A stretch of 31,408 nucleotides of DNA from Anoxynatronum sp033549305 (GCA_033549305.1 JAWSUV010000020.1:1-31408), one strand, 5' to 3'; positions 1-7,857 are shown, numbered from the stretch's first letter. Numbers and translations: made by a program. The notes: a model not told the origin generated them from the letters alone.

Positions 1-744
1 CTGCTGGCGGACCTGCTGCTGGCTCTGTTCCGACGGCACAGTCTGGCCGCGTACATGGTGGCTGGCGGGGTGTCATCCGCCTCAAACGTGCTGATGTTTC
101 AGATCCTCTACTTTTCCGGGGCCCCCATCCCCTTTCTGCTGTTCATCGGCGGCCTCGCATTCATCTCAGGGATCCTGCTGGGCGGCAGCTTTGCACAGAG
201 CGTGATGGAAATCGTTGTCCAGGCCCGGCCTGTCCGCATCAGCGGAGAAGCATCTGTCCCTGCTTCAGACACGCAGAAGGTAGGCGGCTGGCGTCCCAAA
301 CACTGGGGAACCCTGGCGCTCACCGTGCTGCTGTCAGCGGGCGCGCTCTACTACTTTACTGCGGTGTTTGAACTGCCCGGCTCCGGTCCCCAGCTTCGGG
401 TGGAAGGGGCCGTGGAACAGCCCGTCCAGCTGCAGCTGTCAGAGCTGGCGGAACACCGGGTCACCATCACGGCGGAGCTGATTGGCGAAATCACCCATGT
501 GCCGCCTAGCGACTACACCGGGGTGCCGGTATCGGTGATTCTGGAAAAGGCAGTCATTTTGCCTCAGGCGGAAATCCTGGAAGTGACCGCCACCGACGGA
601 TATACCGTGACCTTTGATATTTGGCAGGTCATGGAAGACGATCAGATGATCCTCATCGAAGAGGAGGAAACCCTGCGGCTCATTGCCGGAGCCTATCCAG
701 GCGGACATTGGGTCAGGATGGTCAACCGGATGATCGTCCGATGA
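1..744 (+). CDS. ECF transporter S component (YkoE-like) with C-terminal SUOX-like domain, 5' truncated
   Basis: The reading frame is open from base 1, so the gene begins before the window. The first 80 or so residues are hydrophobic and resemble the C-terminal membrane half of YkoE-type substrate-binding (S) components: a 'VAGGVSSASN' segment and a last helix ending ISGILLGGSFAQSV. A further membrane helix (LALTVLLSAGALYYFTAVF) leads to about 120 soluble residues with the pattern of the oxidoreductase molybdopterin-binding (sulfite oxidase) fold: GAVEQPVQL, YTGVPVSVILEKA, TATDGYTVTF, and LRLIAG followed by GGHWVRMVNRMIV. This tail would lie outside the membrane if the helix count is right. 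No cysteine is present in it, so canonical Mo ligation is not evident. Genes for the fused ATPase and EcfT follow in the same order as ykoE-ykoD-ykoC. The substrate is unknown; YkoEDC is predicted to carry hydroxymethylpyrimidine/thiamine. The fused tail is the unusual part. Confidence 0.72.
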   Translation: MLADLLLALFRRHSLAAYMVAGGVSSASNVLMFQILYFSGAPIPFLLFIGGLAFISGILLGGSFAQSVMEIVVQARPVRISGEASVPASDTQKVGGWRPKHWGTLALTVLLSAGALYYFTAVFELPGSGPQLRVEGAVEQPVQLQLSELAEHRVTITAELIGEITHVPPSDYTGVPVSVILEKAVILPQAEILEVTATDGYTVTFDIWQVMEDDQMILIEEEETLRLIAGAYPGGHWVRMVNRMIVR

Positions 745-788
745 CCGCGCTCCATCAGGCAGAAGGAAAGCGGGAGGAGGTGGAGCCG

Positions 789-2324
789 ATGATGCCGGTG
801 GCAGTGATCGATCAGCTGACGTTTACTTATCAGCAGGAACACACACCCGCCTTAAACCGGATCAGCTTCACGGTGAGGCCGGGCGAATTTCTCACCATCA
901 CCGGCCCCAGCGGCTGCGGCAAGTCCACCCTCGCCCTGTGTCTGGCGGGGTTTATTCCCTATGCCTTTCCAGGCCAAATGGAGGGCAGTGTGATTATCCA
1001 GGGCTGTGACACCCGGCTTTATCCGGAAGGTGGTTTGTCCGGTATTGTGGGACTGGTGCAGCAGGACCCGGAAGGCCAGCTCTGTACCCTCTCGGTGCAG
1101 GATGAAATCGCCTTCGGCCCGGAAAATCTCTGTGTACCTCCGCAGGAGATCCGGGAACGGATCACCTTTGCCCTGCAGGCGGTGGACGGTATGGATCTGA
1201 TCCACCGTCAGGTGTACACCCTTTCCGGAGGTGAAAAGCAGCGGGTGGCCATCGCCTCTGTGCTGGCCATGAAACCGTCCCTGCTGATTCTGGACGAACC
1301 CACCGCCAACCTTGATCCACGATGCACCCAGGAGGTACTCCGGGTACTGGAAAATCTGCGCAGGGAGCAGGAGGTGTCTGTGATTGTCATCGAACACCGG
1401 CTGGAGCATCTGCTGCCCCTTTCTGACCGTGTACTGGTGATGGACCAGGGTTCTCTGATCCGGGAAATTACGAAAGATGAGCTGCAGAACAGAACGGGAT
1501 GGGTCCGGGATTTGGGTGATTATACGTCCCGCATCCCCGTTAATGCCGGTTGTGGGGCGGCCGCAACCGGAACACCACTGCTGGAAGTCGAAGGACTGGA
1601 GGCCGGTTATGAAGGGCGGAAAATCCTTCACAACCTCCGGTTTAGCCTCCATCGGGGAGAGACCGTCGCCATTATGGGGGCCAACGGCAGCGGCAAAACC
1701 ACCCTGGCCCTGGCCCTGCTGGGGATCCTCAAACCATATGATGGGGACATCCGGATGAACAATCAATCGATCCTCAACACGAAAATTGCTCACCGGGCCA
1801 GGCAGATGGGGCTGGTGTTCCAAAATCCCCATCACCAGCTTTTTGAAAGCAGTGTCTGGAAAGAGGCCAGCCTGCCTGCGTCCCGGCTAAGCGGAGAAAC
1901 CGCTGAAACCATTGAAAAGACTGTACATTCATTGTTGCAGGCGTTTCAGCTGGATCCCTGCCGGGAAAAGAACCCCTTCGCCCTCAGCCTGGGAGAGAAG
2001 AAAAGGCTGACGGTGGTTTCGGTATTGGCGTTTTCACCGGATTTGCTGATCCTTGACGAACCCCTGGTGGGACAGGACCAGGACCGGATGCGAAACCTGA
2101 TGCAGTTGATTGACCATCACCGGCAGCAGGGAGGCTCCACCCTGATGATCTGTCATGAACCCGCCGTGGTGGAAGCTTTCTGCCAGCGGGTGATCTTCCT
2201 GGAAGAGGGGGGAATCATTGTGGACGCTCCCGCGGCGGAAGCGTTTGAACAGCTCGCGGACCGGGGATATCACGCCTACGTTCCGCAGCGGTATGCAGCC
2301 GATGGAAGGGAGGAAGGGTCATGA
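789..2324 (+). CDS. Fused double ATP-binding subunit of ECF transporter (YkoD/EcfA1A2-like)
   Basis: This 511-residue protein holds two complete ABC ATPase domains and would power the ECF transporter with the S and T subunits on either side. Domain 1 has Walker A GPSGCGKST at about 39-47, signature LSGGEKQR at about 145-152 and Walker B LLILDE at about 165-170. Domain 2 has Walker A GANGSGKTT at about 297-305, signature LSLGEKKR at about 399-406 and Walker B LLILDE at about 419-424, with a D-loop changed to GQDQ. The start at 789 is chosen because GGGAGGAGG lies just upstream. An ATG at 741 overlaps the previous stop (ATGA) but has a poor ribosome site. The fused A-A' arrangement matches YkoD rather than separate EcfA/EcfA' proteins. 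The family is certain; the substrate is not. Confidence 0.9.
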   Translation: MMPVAVIDQLTFTYQQEHTPALNRISFTVRPGEFLTITGPSGCGKSTLALCLAGFIPYAFPGQMEGSVIIQGCDTRLYPEGGLSGIVGLVQQDPEGQLCTLSVQDEIAFGPENLCVPPQEIRERITFALQAVDGMDLIHRQVYTLSGGEKQRVAIASVLAMKPSLLILDEPTANLDPRCTQEVLRVLENLRREQEVSVIVIEHRLEHLLPLSDRVLVMDQGSLIREITKDELQNRTGWVRDLGDYTSRIPVNAGCGAAATGTPLLEVEGLEAGYEGRKILHNLRFSLHRGETVAIMGANGSGKTTLALALLGILKPYDGDIRMNNQSILNTKIAHRARQMGLVFQNPHHQLFESSVWKEASLPASRLSGETAETIEKTVHSLLQAFQLDPCREKNPFALSLGEKKRLTVVSVLAFSPDLLILDEPLVGQDQDRMRNLMQLIDHHRQQGGSTLMICHEPAVVEAFCQRVIFLEEGGIIVDAPAAEAFEQLADRGYHAYVPQRYAADGREEGS

Positions 2325-3133
2325 TCTCTGTCCAGGGCCGGAAGGGTTTCTTTTCCGGGCTGATCTACCAGGAAGGCCGTTCCCTTCTGCACCGCACCCA
2401 CCCACTGGTAAACCTGCTGGCGCTGATCTGCTTCAGCATCACTGCTTTTGTCACTCCTTCAGCAGCGGGCATGAGTGTACTGCTGGTGGTCTTGCTGCTG
2501 GCATACTGGGCGGCCGACCTGGGATTTGGTTTTTACCTGCGCAAACTCCGGTTTATTCTCTTCTTTGGGAGCATGATTTTTGCAGCCCAGCTGTTCTGGG
2601 TGAAGGAAGGCAGTCTGCTCTGGACATTGCAGATGGGCAGCCTGACCCTTCAAATCTGGTCGGAAGGATTGTGGGGCGGCCTGCGGATCGCCCTTCGTTT
2701 CATCAATGTCATCGGGGCCAGCTATCTGTTTGTTTCCGTTACCAACCCCAACCGGCTGGCCTATGCCCTTATGCAGGCCGGACTTCCCTACCGGGCCGGC
2801 TTTATGCTGATCACCGCGCTGCGCTTTATTCCCCTCTTTCATCAGGAACTGGCCCAGATCAGAAATGCCCAGATGGCCAAAGGCATCGATCTGGAGGGAC
2901 TGTCGCCGGGCAAACTGGTACGGTCGGTCAAATACCTGCTGGTACCGTTGGTCATCACCGTGCTGGGCCGGGTGGATACGTTGACGGTTTCCATGGAAAT
3001 CAGGGCCTTTGGACTTCATGATGAGCGGGAGTATCTGGAAACACAGCGTCTGACCGGAAGAGAGCGGATGATTTTGGTGGCACTGCCCGTGCTGTTCAGT
3101 GTTTTTGCTGTGGTTTTCTTTCGAAAAGGGTAA
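2321..3133 (+). CDS. ECF transporter transmembrane subunit EcfT (YkoC-like)
   Basis: This 270-residue membrane protein overlaps the ATPase gene by ATGA (2321-2324), indicating translational coupling, and has a GGGAGGAAGGG ribosome site. It shows about five hydrophobic helices. The cytoplasmic coupling region carries two motifs corresponding to the ARG signatures of EcfT: QMAKGIDLEG and MEIRAFGLHDER, the latter preceded by the VITVLGRVDTL helix. The N-terminal 'RTHPLVNLLALICFSITAF' is typical of the CbiQ/EcfT family. It should bridge the S component to the double ATPase. The length is normal for the family. Confidence 0.88.
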   Translation: MISVQGRKGFFSGLIYQEGRSLLHRTHPLVNLLALICFSITAFVTPSAAGMSVLLVVLLLAYWAADLGFGFYLRKLRFILFFGSMIFAAQLFWVKEGSLLWTLQMGSLTLQIWSEGLWGGLRIALRFINVIGASYLFVSVTNPNRLAYALMQAGLPYRAGFMLITALRFIPLFHQELAQIRNAQMAKGIDLEGLSPGKLVRSVKYLLVPLVITVLGRVDTLTVSMEIRAFGLHDEREYLETQRLTGRERMILVALPVLFSVFAVVFFRKG

Positions 3134-3156
3134 GAATCGATTAAGGAGGTATTTGA

Positions 3157-4179
3157 ATGAGGCAGCATGCATCGAAAAGGCGTGTCATGCGCCGACGGTT
3201 CCTGTGGCTGGCATTCCTGGCGGCGGCGGTTCTGGTGACGGCCTGTGCGCAGCCTGCTGAACCGGTAGAGGCACCGGCGGGCTCAGAATCCCGGCAGGAA
3301 AGCGAAACCGCTGTCCCCCGAGAATCTGTGGCGGAGGCGGAAGCAGAAGCGGCAGAATCTCCCGAGCCGCCGATCAAGCAGGAAGCGGGGCAGGGAGAAA
3401 CCGGTGATCCAGATACAATGGCATTACGGGAAGAGACAGATGACAGCGGCGAAAGCCTTTCTGATCTGCCGGCTGCAGCTGCGGATACGGCGGCGGAAAC
3501 AGCAACCGTTGATACGGAAAAAATGGCAGAAGAGCCGCCTGAACCTGTTGTGGAGCCCTCCAAACCCGCTGTGGAGCCCCAGCCACCGTCGCCGGAATTG
3601 CCGGCCGTCCAGCCTTCGGAGGAATTGGAGGACACTTCTGCCGTTCAGACGGAACCGGGCGCCCTGCTCATCACCGGTACAGGGCTGGAGAGAGAGCTGG
3701 TGCTGAATCCATCGGAGTGGCGGCTGAACCAGTCTGCCTTCACGGAAAAGATGTACTCGTCAAACAACAACTTCGGATTTCACAAGATCTGGAAGGTGAA
3801 AGGCTATGACCTGATGGCTCTGTTGCAGCAGGCTGGCCTCAAAACCGACAGGGACTATCCGGTGACTTTTATCGCATCCGACGGGGTCGCGGTCACGCAG
3901 ACCGCCAGTTCCCTGAACAACCGCTATTATTACGCCGACCTGACACCGGAAAAGGAACAGCGGGTCGGTCCAATGATCGGGTTCTACCGGGCGGAACTGT
4001 ATGATTCCCTGGATCCCCAGCCCCCTGTAAGCTGGAACCAGCGCCGACTGACAGAACAGGATAAGGATGACCGCTGGCCGCGTCTCTACGTGGGTCAGCA
4101 GCACAACAATCCCAGCGATGTGAACCAGCCCTTCTTCATCCGGGACCTGGTGCGGATCGTGGTGGGGGAAGAGAGGTAG
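3157..4179 (+). CDS. Lipoprotein with C-terminal SUOX-like (molybdopterin oxidoreductase fold) domain
   Basis: The gene encodes 340 residues and starts after AAGGAGGT. An arginine-rich N-terminus, hydrophobic core and lipobox VTAC put the lipidated cysteine at residue 30, so it should sit on the outer face of the membrane. Residues about 31-165 are a low-complexity Glu/Pro/Ala/Ser linker. Residues about 166-340 form a domain beginning GALLITGTGLEREL and containing the blocks NNNFGFHKIWKVKGYDLMALL, TFIASDGVAVTQ and FFIRDLVRIVV, with the layout of the SUOX-like oxidoreductase fold. After Cys30 there is no cysteine, so a canonical Mo-ligating cysteine is absent. Its position directly behind the ECF genes suggests an extracellular partner of that transporter. 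It is separated by one TAG codon from a second copy of the domain in the same frame. Confidence 0.75.
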   Translation: MRQHASKRRVMRRRFLWLAFLAAAVLVTACAQPAEPVEAPAGSESRQESETAVPRESVAEAEAEAAESPEPPIKQEAGQGETGDPDTMALREETDDSGESLSDLPAAAADTAAETATVDTEKMAEEPPEPVVEPSKPAVEPQPPSPELPAVQPSEELEDTSAVQTEPGALLITGTGLERELVLNPSEWRLNQSAFTEKMYSSNNNFGFHKIWKVKGYDLMALLQQAGLKTDRDYPVTFIASDGVAVTQTASSLNNRYYYADLTPEKEQRVGPMIGFYRAELYDSLDPQPPVSWNQRRLTEQDKDDRWPRLYVGQQHNNPSDVNQPFFIRDLVRIVVGEER

Positions 4180-4743
4180 ATGGCCATGACAGCAAGAAAG
4201 ATGCAGACGAACGAACCCGGTGCCCTGATCATTACCGGCGACGCCCTGGAAGGAGAACTGGTATTGAATCTCTCTGAATGGAAGCTGGACAACCCGGATT
4301 TCGTGGACGCTCTTTTTTCATCCAACAACCATTTCGGCTACCACAAAATCTGGAGAGTGAAAGGCTATGATCTCTACCGGCTGCTGGCGGAAGCCGGTCT
4401 CCGGGAAGTGCCGGGAACGACCGTCACTTTTGTGGCCAGTGACGGCTTCTCCTACACAGAAACACTGGAATCGCTGACAGCCCGTTGCTGTTTCCCGGAT
4501 CTGACCGCGGGCAGTGAGGAGCCTGCCATGCCGATGATTGTCCTCTACAGCGCCCTGATGTTTGATGAACAGGATCCCCGGCCGCCGGTTTTCTGGAAGG
4601 CGCGGCCACTGACGGAAGCGGATTATGACCGGCAGCGCCCCCGGATGATGATGGGCCAGCGCAAGGATGATCCCAGCGATGACAACCAGGCGTATTTTGT
4701 CGGAGACATGGTGAAGATCGTTGTGGGGAAGGAACAGGAGTAG
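4180..4743 (+). CDS. Second SUOX-like domain protein, no signal peptide, in frame with the preceding lipoprotein
   Basis: This 187-residue protein is a diverged duplicate of the domain in the preceding lipoprotein. It shares GALIITGDALEGELVLN, SSNNHFGYHKIWRVKGYDL, VTFVASDGFS, DDPSDDNQAYFVGDMVKIVVG and the overall length. It begins directly after the TAG stop at 4177-4179 and in the same reading frame. An alternative ATG at 4186 is better spaced from the GAGAGG upstream. It has no signal peptide or membrane segment, so as an independent product it would be cytosolic, unlike its neighbour. A CC pair (TARCCFPDL) replaces the YY of the first copy. It may be a separate translationally coupled gene, or the second half of a two-domain lipoprotein split by a nonsense codon or joined by readthrough. 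Confidence 0.7.
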   Translation: MAMTARKMQTNEPGALIITGDALEGELVLNLSEWKLDNPDFVDALFSSNNHFGYHKIWRVKGYDLYRLLAEAGLREVPGTTVTFVASDGFSYTETLESLTARCCFPDLTAGSEEPAMPMIVLYSALMFDEQDPRPPVFWKARPLTEADYDRQRPRMMMGQRKDDPSDDNQAYFVGDMVKIVVGKEQE

Positions 4744-4813
4744 CAGCTGCAGTCAGCGGCTCCTGGGAAGCAGAAGAGCCATGAGCTTCGGCGCGGGCTA
4801 AAAGGTGGTGGCA

Positions 4814-5572
4814 ATGATGGAGATGCTGGACCAGGAATTTCTGCAACAGAGAGATATACGCGAATGCCGAACGGTGCGTTTCTACAAAAGCAAAAAGAAT
4901 GAAGTCCGGCTGTTGGAAGTGGTGACCAGTGACCAAACGGTGGAAAAGCTGGTGCTTAAAACCTGCCGGCATCCGGAAAGAATGAAGCAGGAAGCGGAAC
5001 TGGTCAACGCCCTCCACAAGGAAGGGGTGGCTGTTCCCAGGCTGTTTTATCAGGGAGAAAACCACCTGGTATTTGAATACATTGACGGTTTGACCCTTTG
5101 TGACCTGTTCCAGGACCAGGAAGCGGCGCTCCATGGCGAAACCTTGCTGTCAGCGGATACCCGCCAGGCCATCGGCAGTCTGGTGCAATGGCTATGGGCA
5201 TTTTACCGGGCGGGCAGGGTCATCACCGGCCGGACGCTTCTCATGAAAGACGTGAACCTGCGTAATTTTCTCCTCGCGGAACGGTTGTACGGGGTTGATT
5301 TCGAAGACTGCTCCACCGGACAGATCGAAGAGGACGTTGGCAGACTCTGTGCCTATGTGCTGACCTACGATCCCATCGGGACCGCCTGGAAACAACTGGC
5401 GGCTGCTGCACTCTGCCGGCACCTGTCAGCAAAACTGGGCCTGGATGTGCAGGCAGTGCATCACTATTTCAGGCAGGAAATACTGGAGATGGAGAACCGG
5501 CGAAAGATCCCGCTGGCCTGGATTCGGCTCTGCGATCTCAAGGATTCGTCAAAAGGATGCGGTAATGCTTGA
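4814..5572 (+). CDS. Kinase-like (APH/protein-kinase-fold) protein
   Basis: The gene encodes about 253 residues with the sequence landmarks of a small eukaryotic-like or aminoglycoside-phosphotransferase-type kinase: a beta-strand lysine (VLKTC, K49), a helix glutamate (QEAELVNAL, about 60-62), a hinge (LVFEYIDG), a catalytic loop MKDVNLRNFLL (D146, N151) and a DFG-like GVDFED (D162). No membrane segment is seen. It is the last gene before the noncoding tup leader and lies about 70 bp downstream of the SUOX-like genes, so it is probably part of the ECF operon. Small-molecule kinases often trap vitamins after ECF uptake, which suggests a salvage kinase, but a Ser/Thr or lipopolysaccharide-kinase-like role cannot be excluded. 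ATG 4814 is preferred over upstream GTG codons because of AGGTGG just upstream. Confidence 0.6.
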   Translation: MMEMLDQEFLQQRDIRECRTVRFYKSKKNEVRLLEVVTSDQTVEKLVLKTCRHPERMKQEAELVNALHKEGVAVPRLFYQGENHLVFEYIDGLTLCDLFQDQEAALHGETLLSADTRQAIGSLVQWLWAFYRAGRVITGRTLLMKDVNLRNFLLAERLYGVDFEDCSTGQIEEDVGRLCAYVLTYDPIGTAWKQLAAAALCRHLSAKLGLDVQAVHHYFRQEILEMENRRKIPLAWIRLCDLKDSSKGCGNA

Positions 5573-5688
5573 GGATCATTCGATGTACCTTTAACAACAT
5601 AGCGATGAAGATTTCTGACAAGGTGCAAACGGCGTCACAGCTTCCGCCGTGAGATGGATTGAACCAAAAACTGAGTAAATGCAATACT

Positions 5689-5710
5689 CCGGAACGGAAA
5701 TCTATTCCGG
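5689..5710. repeat. Short inverted repeat just upstream of the tup promoter
   Basis: CCGGAA (5689-5694) and TTCCGG (5705-5710) form a perfect 6-bp dyad with a 10-base spacer, immediately before the -35 box at 5716. It may be an operator or a weak terminator of the preceding operon; there is no T-tract. The rest of 5573-5715 shows no gene. Confidence 0.35.
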
Positions 5711-5715
5711 GTTGC

Positions 5716-5744
5716 TTGACAATGGAAGGATCCTTCGGTATACT
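5716..5744 (+). promoter_or_regulatory. Sigma-A-type promoter of the tup leader
   Basis: TTGACA (5716-5721) and TATACT (5739-5744) are separated by exactly 17 bp. Transcription should start near 5751, giving a leader of about 340 bases before tupA. Confidence 0.8.
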
Positions 5745-5830
5745 GAATGGGTAAGCACATTTTTTTAGGCATACGATATGCAAACTAATGCATATCAAGG
5801 CCGGATCAAACCCATCACCCAATTCCATAT

Positions 5831-5951
5831 TAGACTCCGAGTTTGCTGCCCTACTGACAAAGCCTATGGAACGCAAACCGATGGGTGACACCGGAAACGG
5901 TGTTGCCTCCCGTTCAGGAAAGGAGAATGCTGGCTGATTGTCTATGCCACC
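5831..5951 (+). promoter_or_regulatory. Candidate Moco/Tuco-type riboswitch in the tupA leader
   Basis: The leader contains CTCC (5835-5838) that can pair with GGAG (5922-5925), an internal GTTTGC/GCAAAC helix (5841-5846 with 5873-5878), a 6-bp GAAA-capped hairpin (5888-5903), then TGCCTCCCG and GGAAAGGAG, and CTGGCTG. The same ordered blocks occur in the leader of the MOT1 transporter gene on the other strand, where the outer helix has changed to CTTC/GAAG, a compensatory change. An intrinsic terminator follows at 5952. The GAAA-capped hairpin, the CCTCCC block and GGAAAGGAG recall the molybdenum-cofactor RNA motif (Rfam RF01055) as I remember it. Family assignment is inference; the paired structure is seen. 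A separate 7-bp hairpin lies at 5775-5796. Confidence 0.68.
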
Positions 5952-5976
5952 AGACGCTTTCTTTCAGGCGTCTTTT
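5952..5976 (+). terminator. Intrinsic terminator in the tupA leader
   Basis: AGACGC (5952-5957) pairs with GCGTCT (5968-5973), followed by TTTT. Lying between the conserved RNA core and tupA, it fits a transcription-attenuation switch. Confidence 0.7.
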
Positions 5977-5983
5977 CGTTTGG

Positions 5984-6065
5984 CCTGAATTCATCGGAGG
6001 AGAGCACACGGTACCCGGATGACTGGGAAGGTTCGGTCGGATGCAAGCTTCACGAAAGAAGATCC
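5984..6065 (+). repeat. Intergenic repeat copy 1 (shared with 13497-13580)
   Basis: About 80 bases that match 13497-13580 at roughly four of five positions by eye, including identical ends (CCTGAATTCATCGGAG and GGATGCAAGCTTCACGAAAG). Inside it are two direct repeats, CCGGATG at 6015 and TCGGATG at 6037, whose starts are 22 bp apart, about two helical turns. It sits between the leader terminator and the tupA ribosome site. It may be a protein-binding site or a structured RNA segment. Confidence 0.6.
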
Positions 6066-6088
6066 ATTAATCAAGGAGGCGAACAAAC

Positions 6089-7015
6089 ATGAAATTTAAC
6101 AAAAGAAATCTATTACTGATTGCCCTGATTCTAATGCTTACACTGGTCACCGCCTGCAGCCCTGCCGCTCCGGCTCCTGCGGAAGAACCTGTCCCTGCAG
6201 AGGAACCGGCCCCCGCGGAAGAACCGGCCGAGGAACCCGGAGATGATTTTCCGGAACTGACCAACACCGAAATGATTCTGGCCACCACCACGAGTACGGA
6301 AAACAGCGGACTGCTGGATTTCATTCTTCCTGACTTTACTTCTCAGTATGGCATTGATGTGAAAGTCGTCGCCGTTGGTTCCGGTGCCGCCCTGCAGATG
6401 GGGGCAGACGGGGAAGCAGACGTCCTGCTGGCCCATGCCAAAGCTCGTGAGCTGGAGCTGGTGGAAGCCGGCGACACCCTGGAGCGTTTTGACGTCATGT
6501 ACAACGACTTTATCATTGTCGGTCCGCCGGAGGATCCCGCCGGGTTGGCGGAAAACACTCCGGCAGATGTCGTGGCCGCCTTTCAGCGGATCATGGATGA
6601 GGATGCCACCTTTGTCTCCCGTGGAGACGACTCCGGCACTCACATCATGGAGCTGAACCTGTGGAAGGAGATCGGCGTGGAGGATCCGGAAGGCTCCTGG
6701 TACATTTCCGCCGGCCAGGGCATGGGCGACGTGATTCAGATGTCCAACGAACTGGAAGGGTATACCCTGACCGACAGGGCGACCTACCTGTCGATGCTGG
6801 ATGCCATTGACCTTGTCATCATGGTGGAAGGCGACACCAAACTCTTCAACCAGTACGGCGTACTGGCCGTGAATCCGGAGAAGGGTGACCACATCAACTA
6901 CGCAGCTGCCGCCCGTTTTGTCGACTGGATTCTATCGCCTGGAACCCAGGACCTGATCAGCCAGTTTGGCATGGAAGAGTTCGGGGCCCCTCTGTTCTTC
7001 CCCAACGCGGAATAA
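6089..7015 (+). CDS. tupA: Tungstate-binding lipoprotein (TupA-like substrate-binding protein)
   Basis: This 308-residue lipoprotein starts after AAGGAGG. Its signal peptide ends in the lipobox LVTAC (Cys23), followed by a repetitive Pro-Ala-Glu-Glu linker to about residue 52. The mature domain opens with ILATTTSTENSGLLD, the phosphate/oxyanion-loop signature of TupA-type proteins, followed by VVAVGSGAALQMGADGEADVLLAHAK and RGDDSGTH, all characteristic of tungstate (and related molybdate/vanadate) binders. It delivers the oxyanion to an ABC transporter at the membrane. The ATPase gene tupC follows 49 bp later, but the permease gene tupB expected between them is absent. Expression is probably controlled by the leader RNA and terminator upstream. 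Confidence 0.88.
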   Translation: MKFNKRNLLLIALILMLTLVTACSPAAPAPAEEPVPAEEPAPAEEPAEEPGDDFPELTNTEMILATTTSTENSGLLDFILPDFTSQYGIDVKVVAVGSGAALQMGADGEADVLLAHAKARELELVEAGDTLERFDVMYNDFIIVGPPEDPAGLAENTPADVVAAFQRIMDEDATFVSRGDDSGTHIMELNLWKEIGVEDPEGSWYISAGQGMGDVIQMSNELEGYTLTDRATYLSMLDAIDLVIMVEGDTKLFNQYGVLAVNPEKGDHINYAAAARFVDWILSPGTQDLISQFGMEEFGAPLFFPNAE

Positions 7016-7064
7016 CGCAGGATCATTTGCCGTTCAATGTTAAAGCTGCAGTAGGAGCGATACC

Positions 7065-7781
7065 ATGCACCTAACGATCAACAATCTGACAAAAACCTAT
7101 GACGCACATACAGTGCTGCAGGTACCCTCCATGGTAATCAACAGCGGTTCCTTCTGGGGCATCATCGGCCCCAACGGTTCGGGGAAGAGCACCCTGATGC
7201 GCATTCTGGCCGGTCTGAACGACCCTTCGACAGGATCCGTTTTGTATGACGGGCAGGCGTTGAACCAACAAATCAGCGAGTCCATAACACTGGTTTTTCA
7301 GAAGCCATACCTGCTGCGGACCAGCGTCTGCCAGAACATTGCCTACCCGCTTCAGCTGCGTGGATTCGAGAAAAAAGAAATTGTGTCACGAGTTAACCGC
7401 ATGCTGGAAACACTGAATATCGGCTATCTGAGGGACCAGCGTGCCTGGACTCTTTCCGGTGGTGAAGCCCAGAAGGTGGCTCTGGCCAGGGCGTTGGTGT
7501 TCCGCCCCCGGCTGCTGATGCTGGACGAACCCACGGCCAATATTGACCCCACGTCCATTCTGATATTGGAATCGCGGATTCGCGACTATTATGATGAATA
7601 TCAGCCCACGATCCTCATGGTTACTCACAATTTACAGCAGACAAAAAGGGTTTGCGACCTTGTCGCCTTTATGTACGAAGGTAAAGTGCTGGAGAGCGGC
7701 ACGCTGGAAAGAATTTTTGAGAACGGTGACACTCGTGGTAACGAGCTGATGAAATCATTCATCAGGGAAGACCTGATGTAA
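7065..7781 (+). CDS. tupC: Tungstate ABC transporter ATP-binding protein (TupC-like)
   Basis: This 238-residue ABC ATPase has Walker A GPNGSGKST (about 35-43), a Q-loop (VFQKPYLL), signature LSGGEAQKVALARAL (about 130-144), Walker B LLMLDE (about 150-155) and an H-loop (VTHNLQQ). The absence of a C-terminal TOBE domain and the short length fit TupC rather than ModC. A TAGGAG ribosome site precedes ATG 7065. It is co-transcribed with tupA and ends before a strong terminator at 7858. With no TupB beside it, its membrane partner must be encoded elsewhere or the system is inactive. Confidence 0.85.
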   Translation: MHLTINNLTKTYDAHTVLQVPSMVINSGSFWGIIGPNGSGKSTLMRILAGLNDPSTGSVLYDGQALNQQISESITLVFQKPYLLRTSVCQNIAYPLQLRGFEKKEIVSRVNRMLETLNIGYLRDQRAWTLSGGEAQKVALARALVFRPRLLMLDEPTANIDPTSILILESRIRDYYDEYQPTILMVTHNLQQTKRVCDLVAFMYEGKVLESGTLERIFENGDTRGNELMKSFIREDLM

Positions 7782-7857
7782 TCAGCCAACATAACCCACA
7801 CCAGGTGCCTGCTGATTCTTTTACCGAATTCAGCAGGAAACCACTCATACTTTACTT

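Noticed and set aside
852..1835. Long minus-strand ORF opposite the fused ATPase
   Set aside because: It is the antisense shadow of a gene with two complete sets of ABC motifs; the translated product has no recognisable domain.
5984..6065. Assignment of the shared repeat to a known riboswitch (c-di-GMP, glycine, THF considered)
   Set aside because: Fragments such as GGATGCAAGC look suggestive, but the conserved cores of those classes are not present in the right order.
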